From Pestalotiopsis fici W106-1 (taxonomy: Eukaryota > Ascomycota > Sordariomycetes > Amphisphaeriales > Sporocadaceae): a DNA stretch of 64,000 bases. The stretch covers positions 2,790,001-2,854,000 of the forward strand of contig NW_006917093.1 in the NCBI RefSeq assembly GCF_000516985.1, in the 5' to 3' direction. Every line of letters begins with the position of its first letter. The stretch's first letter is position 1. A model generated the notes under the pieces. It saw nothing but the letters and a program-made list of their open reading frames with translations, made no database searches and was not told the origin of the DNA. Shown here one piece after another: positions 33,056 to 44,968 of the stretch. Both the position numbers and the translations under genes were made by a program.

Positions 33056-34791
33056 ATGGTCCTAACCAAGCAGAGATCGCCTCGAAATCCTGACGACTTC
33101 CCGACCGTCCAGCTCTTCCTTCTAGGTTGGTGACTTTATTTTTTTTTTCAAATCACACACCCATCTGCTCTACTCTCGTACACAAGACTATTGCTAATCA
33201 GCTCACAGCCATTGTCCGTCTCGCCGAGCCTATTGCGCTCACCTCCATCTTTCCATATGCCTGGTCGCTGGTCAAGCGGTTCAAGATTGGCAATGAGCAA
33301 GATGCCTCCTTTTACGCTGGCTTGCTCATCTCGGCTTTTGCCCTAGCTGAAGCCTCCATGGGCATGTACTGGGGCGGGCTCTCTGATCGTATCGGCCGGA
33401 AACCTGTTCTCCTAATGGGATGTATCGGCACCATGTTCAGCCTGATTCTCGTCGGCTTTGCCACAAACATTTGGATTGCTCTCGCTGGACGTGCCGTGGG
33501 TGGACTCTTGAACGGAAATATTGGTGTCATTCAGACTATGGTCTCGGAACTTTGCACCAAGAAGGAGCATGAGCGTAAGATTCGTTCTCTCATCATTTTG
33601 GGCATATTATGCTGACATTGTCTCAAAGCACGTGCATACGCCGTGATGCCTTTTGTATGGTCTATCGGAACCATTATTGGGCCAAGTATCGGTGGCATCT
33701 TTGCCGAGCCACACAAGTCTTTCCCCGACACTTTTCCCGAGGGAAGCTTCTTCGACGTGTTCCCCTATCTTCTGCCCAACCTCATCTGCGCTGGTCTCTT
33801 GCTTGTCAGCATTTGTTTGGGCTATTTCCTGCTTGACGAGACCCACCCCGACATGGCCCCTCGAGTCATGCTTCCGGACGACACGTATGTATCCTTTGAG
33901 ACACCACTCCTCGAGACCTCGGACGCCCTCAAGCAGCCAGCCGTCGACATCCGGTCCGAGACCTACGGTACATTCAGGACCAGAAACAGCACCGAGCTTT
34001 CTCGTGAACTGCCATGTTTGAAGCAGCTGCACAAGGGTGACCAAGTCACCATCTTCACCAACAGGATCGTTGCTCTCATTGTGGCTCTGTCCATCTTCAC
34101 CTATCACTCAATGACCTACGACCACCTCCTGCCCATATTTTTCGAGGACGAAAAGATGCCCATGACTTCTTTTACCGGGCGGACTGGGGCCTTTTCTGTC
34201 GGTAATCCACTGTACTCCCCTGGTGGTCTTGGTCTGTCCATGCAGTCCGTGGGCGTAATCATGGCCATCAACGGCGTCATTGCGCTGTTTGTGCAAGCCG
34301 TCATCTTTCCCATTGCGGCCTCCTTCATAGGTGTCTTTCGGCTCTTCATCCTGGTCACGGTTCTGCATCCGGTCGCCTACCTCATCATGCCCCTGCTGTT
34401 GCATGTGCCCGAGTCCATGTTGTATCCGTCCATCTACGTTTGCCTGACGGTCCGCAACATTCTGTCCATCATTCTCTACCCACTGCTACTTATCCTGATC
34501 AAGGACGCGACGCCTTGCAATACCGTGCTGGGCAAGGTCAATGGTCTGGCCGCCAGCGCCGGTGCCGCCTGCCGAATGATTGCGCCGCCCGTTGCAGGAT
34601 ACCTCTACACCATCGGAAGCCGACAGAACTTTACCGCTCTAGCCTGGTACGGCAGTGCTCTGGTAGCTGTCGTCGGCGCAGTGCAGTGCTTCTCCGTTGA
34701 GCGCGTCAAGAATGAGGAGCCCCAAGATGAGGCAGAAACAGCCAAGTCAGCTGGTTATGTGACCATTATCGAGGTTCCCGAGGAAGAGTAG
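33056..34791 (+). CDS. MFS transporter (drug:H+ antiporter-like)
   Basis: Three exons, 33056-33125, 33209-33574 and 33629-34791, give 532 residues with about 12 hydrophobic segments. The MFS motif A appears as GGLSDRIGRKPVLL between helices 2 and 3, and RAYAVMPFVWSIGTIIGPSIGG marks helix 5 with the antiporter-type GxxxGPxxGG motif. A long cytosolic loop (about residues 260-310) separates the halves. This subgroup of fungal MFS proteins resembles the ZIFL/tetracycline-resistance-like branch of the plasma or vacuole membrane. The first donor, GTTGGT, is atypical but keeps frame into IVRLAEPIALTSIFPY. No cluster partners are adjacent, so the transported compound is unknown. Confidence 0.92.
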
Positions 34792-35563
34792 ACTATTACG
34801 CACTACCTTGACACATTTCATATGGTGGTTCCCATACAACAGCGGGGACGAGACTGTCGAGTACGCCCCAACTGCCCCATTATGTAAAAAAGATATAGAG
34901 GAAAGACACCTGGTTGTTTACTAGAGGAATTCGGATTGAAGGTAATTAGACGGCGCAGGATATGACAATTCGGAGGCTGGGAAAAGTTTGTCTTTTGAAT
35001 TATGACGATACCCATAATTATGCTGGTCTGAGTGGTTGCGATCATCTTCGTGACTGGAATTAGGGGCGTAACAAGATTTGTATTTGGTTAAGGCGTTTGG
35101 TAAATTCGTAATCAGGGCTTTACAGCGAAGAACAATAGAATTATTATAAATTTTCTCAAAGTTTTATAGTTGTGGTGAAATGGATGAAGTCTAGCTGGGA
35201 CTGTTTCTGTCTATGTTAGCGGTATTATATTCCCCTTGGGTAAGCCGATTGGCACAAAAATGGCTGGATTGAGTTAAACACGATGGAGAACGAGCGGAAG
35301 TGTTATAGTCATTCGACTTAGCGACGGAAATGTTTCACTTTTCGGTGCGGTATACATATTTGTAGAAGAGTAGTGGTATTACAGTGCTTAGACTACCAGT
35401 ACAAGGCTTGCTCCTTTGTCATATCTGGGGTAGGATCATGAGTACTCTGGGATGTTGTGCAAGAGCATCCAGAAATGGAGGAGGTCTAGAGAACCTCATG
35501 AGGCAGTCCATACTCCTCATTTGCAGTATCAATCATATTTATGAGTATCCTCCTGATCAGGTA
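34792..35563. other. Intergenic, convergent, AT-rich
   Basis: About 770 bases between two facing stop codons, AT-rich in 34900-35380. No gene is recognised. Confidence 0.55.
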
Positions 35564-37063
35564 TCAGTCTTCGTCGCCGGGCAATTCGACCTCTTCAAAA
35601 GTCAGCATTCCTGCTGGTCGCACAGTAGCACGGCGAGCTCGTCGTCCTCGCCCCAGCTGATCGACCGGCACAGCTGCGGCAGCCTGCCTAGCTGCTTCTG
35701 CTGCAAGGCGGCGTTCTTCCTTGCGCTGTGCAAGAGCCTCGTTGAAGATTCGACGGGTTTCCTTGTCCTGTTCACGCTTCTCGGCCTTCTTTCGCTCCGC
35801 GGCTTCTCGAGCTTCCTCGGCCTTTTCCATCTCCTCTTCCTCCACGATCGATGCTGCTCGCGCATTGATAGAGTCTCCATGATCATCATGGTCGTCGTGG
35901 TCATCATGGTCGTTGTGAATATCATGGTCGTTGTGATCATCAGGGTCGTCGTGATCATCAGGGTCGTCGTGATTGCTGTAGTCATTAGGGTCATTATGGT
36001 CGTTATGGCCATCATGGTCATCATGGTCATGATCGCTGTGGTTGCTATATTCTCCATGATTGTCGGGATCGTTAGGGTCATCATGGTCGTTAGGGTTTTT
36101 ATGGTCGTTATCATCGTCGTGGTCGTCGTGGCCGTTGTGGTCGTTGGGATTGTTATAATCGTAGTAATTATTAAGATTAACAAGATCCTTGTGGTGATCA
36201 TCGTGGCTGTTGTGGTCGTCCTGGCCGCTGGGGCCGGTGTGGTTGTTATAGTCACAGTGACTTTCCTGGTTGTTCTGACCGTTGTGGTAGCCAGCGTAGT
36301 TGTGGTAGTTGCCGTGGTATTGGTGGTTGTTGTCGTCATTGTGGTTGCAGTGGTCAACGATGCCGTAGTCGTTGTAAGTATCATTATAGGCCATCTCAAA
36401 AAAACGATTTTCAGGCTTATCGAACATGGCGCCTTCGTCAATGGCAACTTCATCATCCGATTTAAGCTCGAAACCAGATTCCATCTCGTATGGATCATAC
36501 AAGGCCGTATCGATGTTCAGTGGCCACTTGATCAGTTGGGGTTGCTGGGGCCTGATTAATTCAGCAGCCTCTGACTGGTTGAACTGTTCTAGGAACCGGG
36601 CGGAATACCGAATATCCCCAAGCGTAATAAGCTGTAGAGGGATTGGTCCCTCTTCATTGGACTCCCGAAGATTGGGATCCTGACGTAGCCGGGCGAGATG
36701 GCTGTTCCAGCGCTCTTCGTGGGCTCTTTCCTCATTATATCGAGCTCTGAATCAATAGTATGTTAATACACGAGTATTATAATGGAAAGAGAAGCAGAGA
36801 CGAGGAAGGAGGCTCGAAAACACTTACAGCCAACGATCGATCTGGCGTTGGTTGAGTTTGATCGCTTGATGAGCTTCATAGAATGTACCATAGTGTCGGG
36901 AGAGGGCAGAGAGTACCAAGCATTGCTGTTGATAATCCAGACGCGACCACTCTAAAAGAATGACCGGCAGGGCAGCGGACGCCGAAACGGGACTCTTGGC
37001 CGCGGCGGCAGTGATGTCGTACTCTGGCATGAAGCCAGGGGCTGAGAATTGGGGATTAGACAT
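35564..37063 (-). CDS. Unrecognised protein with long Asp/His/Asn-rich region
   Basis: Two exons, 37063-36828 and 36746-35564, give 472 residues. The 81-base intron (GTAAGT donor, TTCAG acceptor) joins QIDRWL to ARYNEERAHEE. Residues 1-200 look folded and partly helical (LDYQQQCLVLSALSRHYGTF, then a charged helix and acidic stretch). Residues about 200-370 consist almost entirely of Asp, His, Asn, Tyr and Gly, with about 33 histidines in units such as DDHDDH and NDHDIHND. The next ~60 residues form a highly charged Glu/Lys/Arg/Ala coiled coil, and the tail ends ELPGDED. There is no signal peptide or membrane helix. A metal-binding or phase-separating role is possible, but only from composition. 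The opposite strand reads as a Val/Ile-rich frame that is an artefact of the repeats. Confidence 0.7.
35879..36372. repeat. Imperfect hexanucleotide-like coding repeats
   Basis: On the + strand this stretch is built of units like GTCGTC, ATCATG and GTGGTC in irregular order. It encodes the Asp/His/Asn-rich region of the minus-strand protein. The degeneracy at codon third positions (GAC/GAT, CAC/CAT) shows it is not a fresh microsatellite. Confidence 0.7.
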
Positions 37064-37734
37064 TGTAAAGAGTGTAGACTTGCTTGGGTCATGCGCAAGA
37101 CTCTGCGATCGGCGAAAGATGGCAACGACGATTGTTGGATGTTTGGCATCGACGATGCTTGATGAAAGCCTGGAGAAGTATTGTCGATGTCGCCGAGATT
37201 ATCATCTCGGCTCGGAAAGAAGAACAAGGCCAGATGTGCAGTATTGTGCAAATCTGGTTGTGACAAGGTCGAGAATTCACAGTTCCAAGCACCATGAAAA
37301 GAGTCAAATCATTGTGGAAGTGAAAACGGCAAGTGTCAATTGCTGATAGCGCGGCGGTGAAAATTCTAGCTCGTCTTGGGGACAAAACCACAACTCCAAA
37401 GCTCCTGATGTGCAAACGGCGGGCTATCCAAGTGCCAGGCCGCGGGGTCGTGCAACAATCGCCTTGCACAATAGACCTAGAGAGCCAGACTCTGCAATGA
37501 GGTGGAGATCTCCTGGCTGTGAGAAAAGTGCCATCCCCAGGTCACTGGTTGCTTTCGTGTTTCTTTCCAGCAACATATCGAAAGGGCGTGCTGATCTTGA
37601 GCCGCCTTCCGAGTAAGCTTTTGCCCCCTGTTTGTTGCTCTACCCTCCAACACCCTTATCTCCCATTCTAGCATCTCCCCCAGCTCCTCTTGTTTCCTTT
37701 TAGTACATGATCCAAACCCTTGTACATTATCCAA
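37064..37734. other. Intergenic between two minus-strand genes
   Basis: About 670 bases containing the upstream region of the D/H/N-rich protein gene. The only open frames are short and lack protein-like character. Confidence 0.5.
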
Positions 37735-38147
37735 TCAGTCTAACTCCATAAGACAATCCAACTTCTTGTCGACTTCCATGTCGTCGTAATGGGAGTCACA
37801 ATCCTCCATTTCGATATCCAAGTTCTTGATTTCCACATCGACGTCCATCATGTCCATGTCTTCATCAATCCAACCGACGTTCTCGTCGCCCATGTCCATC
37901 ACAACATCTGTGTCTTCGTCTTCAGACATATCCCCTTCCGAGATATCTGTCATCTCAACATCTGTTTCCAGAGTCGAGAATACAGTGTCTACTCTCCCGA
38001 AGACAGTGTCGGTATCTGAGGATTGAGCATACTGGTCAGCCTTGCACGAGAATCGTGCACGGGAGTTCTCTACGTACCTATATCCATAGGGACTACATCC
38101 TGAGGATGAGCCTTGTTGATTCGAGTACGGCTATAAGTGGAAGCCAT
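37735..38147 (-). CDS. Small very acidic protein, unrecognised
   Basis: Two exons, 38147-38078 and 38015-37735, give 116 residues. The first exon encodes MASTYSRTRINKAHPQDVVPMDI; donor GTACGT and acceptor CCTCAG join it in frame to DTDTVFGRVDTVFSTLE. From about residue 40 the sequence is dominated by Asp, Glu, Met and Val (MSEDEDTD, DEDMDMMDVDVE) and ends in MEVDKKLDCLMELD. No domain, signal peptide or membrane helix is visible. The acidic, low-complexity body could be a nuclear or chaperone-type acidic tail, but that is guesswork. It lies next to another compositionally biased minus-strand gene. The model rests on frame continuity across one intron. Confidence 0.55.
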
Positions 38148-39695
38148 TGTCCTTGTGATAATTTGTAGTGTGATAATTTCTTGGAGTCAGGAAGAGCTCG
38201 TTGATGTTGTTCCGCGAAGCAGTGCTGGCTGTAAAAGAGAGATAAAAGGATTTGTATCGAAGTGATGATTATTCGAGTGCAGCTTGATGTTGTATAGCAA
38301 GTTTGTAATTTAGACAGTCAGGCATGAGCTGTGTGTGGGCGTATATTCCAACTGCGTAGATGCGGCAGACAAAGACTGGAAAAGAGGCTGTTTAGGATTG
38401 GTTCTGCTCGCAAAACAGCAAGTAGCCCGGTGCCTTTTTGATGGAAAAGATGTGACTTATTCAACGGCCTCGCCTCTGTGTTGCACGGCAACCATATTGC
38501 GCGTGGCCAACAAGAACCTAATTATTTTTACTCGGTCGCCGAAAGAATCTTGCCACTGCGATTTTGAGCATTTTGAACCGAACCAGATTCGACAAGATTC
38601 TTGTCTGTATCATTTCAAGCATGACTATCATTTCCGGTCGCTCTAAGCTGTACGATAATGGCAGAAGTGTGTTCGTCTTTGTGGCTCTTCCAAAACAAAA
38701 TGGACACGAGAGGATCATATAACATAGGCGTAATCATCCTAAAAAACTGTCTTGTCTGGTTCCATCATACTAACAGCTTCAGAAAAGTCTTCCCGGGGTT
38801 AAGAGGAATTGAATTTATAAGGGAAAAGTTTCTTCTTGATCCAACCACATCGACTTCTGTAATTACGCCCTCAAGTCAACATCGGGGTTCATCTTTTCTG
38901 TCACAATGACCAGGCACAACTGCAATGTATGATGATTTGTGCTCTACTACCCATGGCTTCAATATGTGCTGGTATTTTCTTGCTTCAGCTGGCGTTTTTC
39001 GTTGTCCTTTGTCTTTTTTTCCTTTACTTGGTGGACGTAAAAGACAAGTAGGGTTATGACCAGCCAGGTAGAAGGCCAGCCAGGTGCAAAGTTAGCCGTA
39101 GAAGCTGTGGCTTTTATACGAGTTGCTAAATCCATGCGATCCTGTTATGACTCTGGATGTGACTTATGATCAAACTGCAGGCAATCCCTTTCTCACTTCT
39201 GGTGTATGTCGTCTAGTATAAGACTAAGATGACTAATTAAGACATTCGTTGCCTGAGACTCCAAATTAATGATCATAAAAGACAGGGGTGGTGGTCTGTG
39301 TATTAGGTGTATTCAGCACTGTATTGCACTGTAACAAGTACCCTCGGGCAGGGAGGGAGGGAGGCTCCGTGCACCCTCTCTTCTCTGCCCAAGCCTCGAC
39401 GTCAGTCAGCTCCCAACTCCTTGGCCCACCCGCAGTCATTACAGTTAGTTGGAGCTCGCTCGCATGGCAATCGCCGCACCCCTGGAAAGCTTCCCTACAT
39501 TAGTGTTGTATTGGGGGTTGGGTCTAGAGGCGAGGCAAAGCGTTCATTCATAACCACCATCATCATTGTTCTGGGACACGGCGGCGCCTACTACACCAAC
39601 GGATACCAAGTCGCAAGACAATTGCATCCCCCGCGACCGAACCGGGCACAACCTACAAGCAGCACAGCATCCACTCTCTCTGCAGCGTTGCCGCC
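38148..39695. other. Intergenic, divergent
   Basis: About 1.5 kb between the acidic-protein gene and END3. It contains GGGA repeats near 39344-39362. No gene is recognised. Confidence 0.55.
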
Positions 39696-41053
39696 ATGGC
39701 GCCCCGAATCGAAGCCGCCGAAGTCGAAACGTACTGGAACATCTTCTCAACCAGGACAAATGGCGGCAAATACCTGACTGGAGAAATGGCGGCGCCGCTG
39801 CTCAAGAACAGCGGCCTGCGGGATGATCAGCTCGAGAAGGTCTGGGACGTGGCCGACATTGACAATGACGGCAACCTCGACTTTGAGGAGTTTTGTGTTG
39901 GAATGCGCATCATCTTTGATATAGTCAATGGCGTTGGTCTCCCCATCCATCCCTTCCGGAACGGACACCACCACAGGCAACCAGAACATCTTTGCTTACA
40001 AGAGAACAGGAATACGCGGAAGTTCCCAACACGCTGCCCGACTGGCTCGTTCCCGAATCCAAGTCGCATCTCATACAAGCAAACAGAGCACTTACCGGCA
40101 AGCAAGTAGCGTTCGAGCAGGTGGACGACGAGGACGATTCGCTTGGGCTAAAGGATGGATTTGACTGGTACATGAACCCACAAGACAAGGCCAAGTACGA
40201 GTCGATATATCAGGAGAACAGAGACATGCGCGGAGAAATGTCATGTACGTGATTGCGTGGCGCATAGCCCCCCTCTGACCCTCCTCAGAACAGAAGCCGC
40301 TAACCATGATCCCGTCTCCTTATAGTCAATGCCCTAGAGGACCTCTACGAGTCGCTCGACGTGCCAGATACCGATATTCGCAGCGCCTGGAACCTGATCA
40401 ACCCCTCAGCTTCGGCCACCATTAACAAGGACGCTTGTCTCGCCTTTCTACACATTCTAAACAACCGGCACGAGGGCTTCCGGATCCCGCGGACCGTGCC
40501 AGCGTCGCTCCGCTCCTCGTTTGAGCGCAACCAGATCAATTACCAGCTAGACTCGGACCGCAATGCACCCGCCGCCTCCCGCTGGGCGGCCAAGGCCGAC
40601 GAAAACACGAGCACCGGCCGCAAGGCCAAATTTGGCGATCAGTACCTGACGCGGCTCGGCCGGGGCGGGTTCAAGACAGCCGGCACCGACTTTGGCACGG
40701 CCAAGACGGACGACTGGGAAGAAGTGCGGCTCAAGAAGCAGCTGCAGGAGCTCGACGAGAAGATGGCCAAGGTCGAGGAAATGGCGAACCGCCGGCGCGG
40801 CGGCAAGAGGGAGAGCAAGCCTGCGCTCGTGAAGCGCGAGCTGGAGCAGCTGCTCGACTACAAGCGCAAGGAGCTGCGCGAGCTGGAAGAGGGCAATGGC
40901 AAGGCCAAGACTGGAAGCAACTTGAGGGGCGTAGCGGATGATCTGGCCACTGTAAAGGAGCAGATTGACGGACTCGAGTCACATCTGAGCTCAAGGACGC
41001 AAGTCTTGGATCAACTACGGAGGGAAATTGAGGATGAGAAGACTAGCAGATAA
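39696..41053 (+). CDS. END3: Actin cytoskeleton-regulatory complex protein End3 (EH domain)
   Basis: Three exons, 39696-39932, 40010-40244 and 40326-41053, give 399 residues, the usual End3 length. The N-terminal EH domain includes an EF-hand loop with Asp54, Asp56, Asp58 and Glu65 ([12 protein letters not shown]). The characteristic [13 protein letters not shown] follows, then a second EH-like region and a C-terminal coiled coil ([15 protein letters not shown]) that binds Pan1/Sla1 in yeast. End3 works in the Pan1 complex at cortical actin patches in endocytosis and cell-wall organisation. The first donor (GTTGGT at 39933) is weak but gives the family junction VNG-EYAEVP. The gene converges on the AIF-like gene with only 193 bases between stop codons. 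Confidence 0.95.
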
Positions 41054-41246
41054 TTTTGATTAGGAGATCAGTAGTTTGAAAGCCTTGGAGTCAGGGTAGA
41101 GGGCATAATATCAAAATGTTTTACTGGTGCCCAAGTTGGATCAAGATCGTGATTATACGATGATTCCAATTTGACCCGACAAACCACAATATACTCAAAG
41201 TAACTCATAGAAGAATTCGATTACATTATCAAAACTGGCATGGTAT

Positions 41247-42692
41247 CTATAGGGTATAGGGTATCTGGATCTTTCTGAAGCAGTCGCACGCACCAAATGA
41301 CCTTTTAACTAGGTATACGCCATCCAAAGGATTCCCGCCAACTTTCTTTTTAGTAGCTGGTGCCATTGACCATGCCTGGCAGTGCCTGAACACCAAGCGT
41401 CTTGCCCTTGATCGTGTACACCATGTATGAGAAGACCTTGACGGACCCCATGCGTCCGACTCCACGACTTCTACCAACGGTGGCCATGAGGACGTCCATG
41501 GGAAGCGTCTTGACTGGAGTTGGGTTCTTGTTGCGCAGAACCAAATCAATATTCTTGGCCACACCGGCAGCCTATGCAAACGTGTCAATACAATGAAAAC
41601 GGAAATCTTCTGGGGGTATTCAAGGGTCTCTGTTTGGAGAAATCGACTCACCTGCTTGTCCGTCAAGACGTAAGAACCTCTGGGAAGCCACACAATGTCA
41701 CCAGCGGCCCAAACATTGTTGGCATTCTTGACGCGGTAAAACTCGTCAACGGCGACAAACTTGTCCTCCCTCAGCACCTTTTCAGGGAGGTACTCGGTGT
41801 TGGGCAGCATGCCCATGGTGGGCAGATAGAGGTCCGTGACAATCTTTTCGCCGTTCTTGAGCGTAATCTCCGTCTTGCCGTCGGGCAGGGTCGTGGTGCT
41901 CTCGACGCGCGCACTGGTCTTGATGGTGACGTCGAGCTTCTTGAGCTCGCTCTCGGCATTGCTGGATAGCGAGTCGCCGCCCAGGAGCTTTGCGTCGCCC
42001 GACAGCAGGACGATTTCTTTGTTCTTGCGGTACTCGAAGCCGAGCTCGCCGGCCGTCTCGACGCCCGTGGCGCCCGCGCCCGCCACCACAATGTGCTTGG
42101 CCGCCTTGACCTTTTCGGCGGTCCGGTGCAGCGTGTCGAGGATCTCCTCGTGCGTGCCGTTGGCCTTCCAGGGCACCGCGTCCGCGCCCGCCGTGCGCGT
42201 GCCCGTCGCCAGCACCAGGTGGTCGTAGCTGAGGACGCGCTCGCCGCCCTCGCCGCCGACAAGCGCCACCTTGACCGTCTTGGCGTCAATGTCGGCCTCC
42301 TTGGCCGTGCCTACGATAAACTCGAAGGCGTCCGAGGGGTACTGGGCGAAGCCCTTCTCAATGGACTGGGTAAAGTCCTCATCCTTCAAGATGCCCGGAA
42401 TGATGGCACGGACAGATGCCAGGTTCCAATAGAAATGAGAGTTCTAGGCATCATTATTAGACTTGGTTTTCTTTTTAATGTGTTGTATGAAAGCGGGTAA
42501 TTGATGCTTTTGAAACACATTCGATACGAATGGAGGCTCCAGAAGTACCCGTGCTGATCGATTCCATGCACTCACCGTGGATACGAGAATCACTTTCAAG
42601 TCCTTGACCGACTTCCTTGTGTTCTTGACTAGTCTATGTGCGAGTTGAATACCGGCAAAAGAGCCTCCCAAAACAACAATTGTCTGCGTCAT
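41247..42692 (-). CDS. AIF/AMID (FSP1)-like FAD-dependent NADH oxidoreductase
   Basis: Three exons are built as 42692-42576, 42443-41652 and 41571-41350, giving 376 residues; the stop codon of this model is at 41350, and the stretch down to 41247 is read open only if the last intron is retained. GGSFAG at 9-14 binds FAD. NSHFYWNLASVRA follows the first intron, and HIVVAGAGATGVETAGEL binds NAD(P)H; AAGDIVWLP is the late FAD motif. This is the AIFM2/AMID/FSP1 class, quinone-reducing NADH oxidoreductases linked to lipid-peroxide protection and cell death. Introns are 132 and 80 bases with standard borders. A last-exon Cys-poor tail ends VNGTSY. No mitochondrial presequence is visible, so a cytosolic or membrane-surface location is likely. 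Confidence 0.9.
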
Positions 42693-43399
42693 GGTGATGA
42701 CCTAAGGGACTTGTGGTTGGCGAAGGTCCGTTAAGGTGTGGTTTCCGCCGTGTAAGTCGGATTTGAAGCACGAGCCACTGAATCGCTGCTGTGCTGGGTG
42801 GTGAAGGAGGGAATTGCACAAGCCTGGTTGTTGCTTACGTGTACAATGTAGAGGATGTGACAAGACAGAGACAAGAAAAAAATCCCACGGCTACGAGGGA
42901 GATGCGACTGGCTTTAAATAACAAAACACATTGACCCTGGAGACGCGATGATACGACCTGTTACACAGCACGACAGGGCGACCCAGACCGGAGTTTATGA
43001 AGCGCCCGGGGGTGCGCGGATCCGCAGGCTTGAGCTTTCCGGCACCGAAGGCTTTTGGGGGCCTCAAGTTTGACGCTTTGGGGCATATCAAGACATTGGA
43101 AAGAGGTCGTGTGTCTCCCCATTCGATAGGGAAAAGACCCGTTTCAATCTGGCACGGAGTCCCCAACTCGTGTCCGTTCGCTCTTCAGCGCTAAACTAGA
43201 TATCTAAGCAACGAAGGAAACATTACAAAGTAAACGAATGCCAGCCGGTTGCAACACGATCAATTTGTCATCAATTGGCAATCAAACCAGGGCGCAGAGG
43301 CTACGCTTACGCTGTATTGGAAATGAGCTGTTCATAATTCCCATAACGCTGACTGGCAACTCCAATAGCGCCAATATGCAAGCGGTCGGGAGTTTTATT

Positions 43400-43444
43400 A
43401 GGAGAAATGTTATCCGGGCTACCCCCCATACGTTATCTGGGCTA
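43400..43444 (+). repeat. Left terminal inverted repeat of the element
   Basis: The left copy holds the pair TATCCGGGCTA and TATCTGGGCTA, two near-identical 11-base direct repeats 23 bases apart. Confidence 0.65.
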
Positions 43445-43682
43445 TTCTAGAGGAAGTATTTCATATAATTCTTTTGATACTCGACTTATTAACAAGAAAA
43501 TTACTACATAGTAACTTGAAGACCATTTTGCCATATCTACGAAATTTGAAGAGTGCTGTTCTTATCGCTGTCTGGATATTATAGATCAAATTTGCTTGGT
43601 GTGTAGTGTATTAGTACACGAACACGGCTTATATAACCAATCTCTAGGCGTGTATAATTGGCAACATGTACCTCATCCGCGG

Positions 43683-43727
43683 TAGCCCAGATAGCAGAGA
43701 GGGAATAGCCCGGATAATATTTCTCCT
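43683..43727 (-). repeat. Right terminal inverted repeat of the element
   Basis: The right copy, read on the minus strand, has the same two 11-base units with the same 12-base spacing as the left end. Confidence 0.65.
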
Positions 43728-44968
43728 GAAAAGTGTTCTTTCCAGGCTGCATTCATGAATCAATTGATATGAACAATTCACCATAAAAGCAGATAAATAG
43801 CTCCCATGCTATTGCCATTTGATGCTGCCCGAAAACCCGAATTTCTATACAACTGAATGCTGGCATTGATACTGCCAGCGAGTTCAGGGAGACGACTGCA
43901 ATTACAAGAGCCCGATGGTCGGTCCCGAAATGGACGGGCTTGACGGGGTCACGGAAACAAGCCCGCGTCAAAAGTGGCTCCTGTCAAAGTCCCGGGCTTT
44001 TCTAAGAAAGCAATGAAACGCCGTCCAGTGGAAAGGTCATACGTCTTTATAACAAGAAAGCCAAAATTCACTTCACAGTTGTATATAAGGACTTGGCTCT
44101 GTATCTTGCGTCAAACAAGCAAGATGTCCTGACTAATCAGGGAGTACGAGTTACTCTCATCAATGATAGATGACGGTCAAGGTGCTCGTCTACTGGCCCA
44201 ATGCAACGCGTTTGGCAGGTTTTCGAGATCGCCCTGGGGAAGCTGCACTGAGCAGACACAAGAGCATTCTCCAAGACATTCATTCGGAACAAGAAACCGT
44301 TGAAGAGCTCACAGCAGAGACATGCCCTACAAGGACGGGAGGGCTGGATACGCAATTAAGCTTACAGAAAAGCATGTGTAAGACACCCATCTTTGACCTC
44401 GGAGGGTACATTGAGAGGGACCCAGACGGTTCGGCTCCATTTTGATGTGGTAATTCCCCTGCATCGTACCTGTTTTGCGAACCACAAGACGACGAAAACT
44501 TTGGACACCCATAAAAGAAAGAAAGACATCTGACGTATTCTGACAGACAAGTATCACGGCACATCATGACGACAATTGCCAGACCCATGGAGCGCTATTC
44601 ATAGTGTCCCATTCTCCAACCCCCAAAAATGACATTTACTGTGTAATGACACCAAGGCATCAAATAGCTTGAATAGTACGGAAACCCGACCACGAGCCAA
44701 TGGCGGGCCAGGGGTCCCTCCCCATTCTTTTACCTTACCCCGCCATATCCCATGTGATCCAAATCCATTGTTGGCGGACACAAGAGAGTCTCAACACATG
44801 GCTAACCAGGACCCCACCAAAACTCGGCTCGTCATATTCCCATTACATTACATTTCGGCTCCCCTCAACAAGTTTTCTTCTCTCCTTCTTTGACTTTTCT
44901 CATCTGCAATCTTTCGTCATTCTCAATAACTTCCGATTTTTTTACAATCAAATACCACATCAATCACC

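Larger units (their letters stand above)
43400..43727. mobile_element. MITE-like inverted-repeat element (328 bp)
   Basis: The two ends are inverted copies of a 45-base sequence. Each contains AGGAGAAAT, one variable base, TTATCCGGGCTA, a 12-base spacer and TATCTGGGCTA; 37 of 45 positions agree, with most differences in the spacer. The interior is AT-rich and non-coding. This is the form of a miniature inverted-repeat transposable element. No clear target-site duplication is seen (left flank TTTTATT, right flank GAAAAGT), so the exact ends are uncertain and an ancient or non-transposon inverted repeat remains possible. Confidence 0.6.
42693..44968. other. Long intergenic region containing a MITE-like element
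   Basis: About 2.3 kb between the divergent AIF-like and ACBP genes. It includes the inverted-repeat element at 43400-43727. The last ~100 bases are the pyrimidine-rich leader of the ACBP gene. No gene is recognised. Confidence 0.6.

Noticed and set aside
35384..36559. 391-codon + strand open frame, extremely Val/Ile/Met-rich, looking like many membrane helices
   Set aside because: It is the antisense of the Asp/His/Asn-rich coding repeats (GAC/GAT, CAC/CAT, AAC/AAT codons read backwards give Val, Met and Ile). The minus-strand model has introns and a normal N-terminus and C-terminus.
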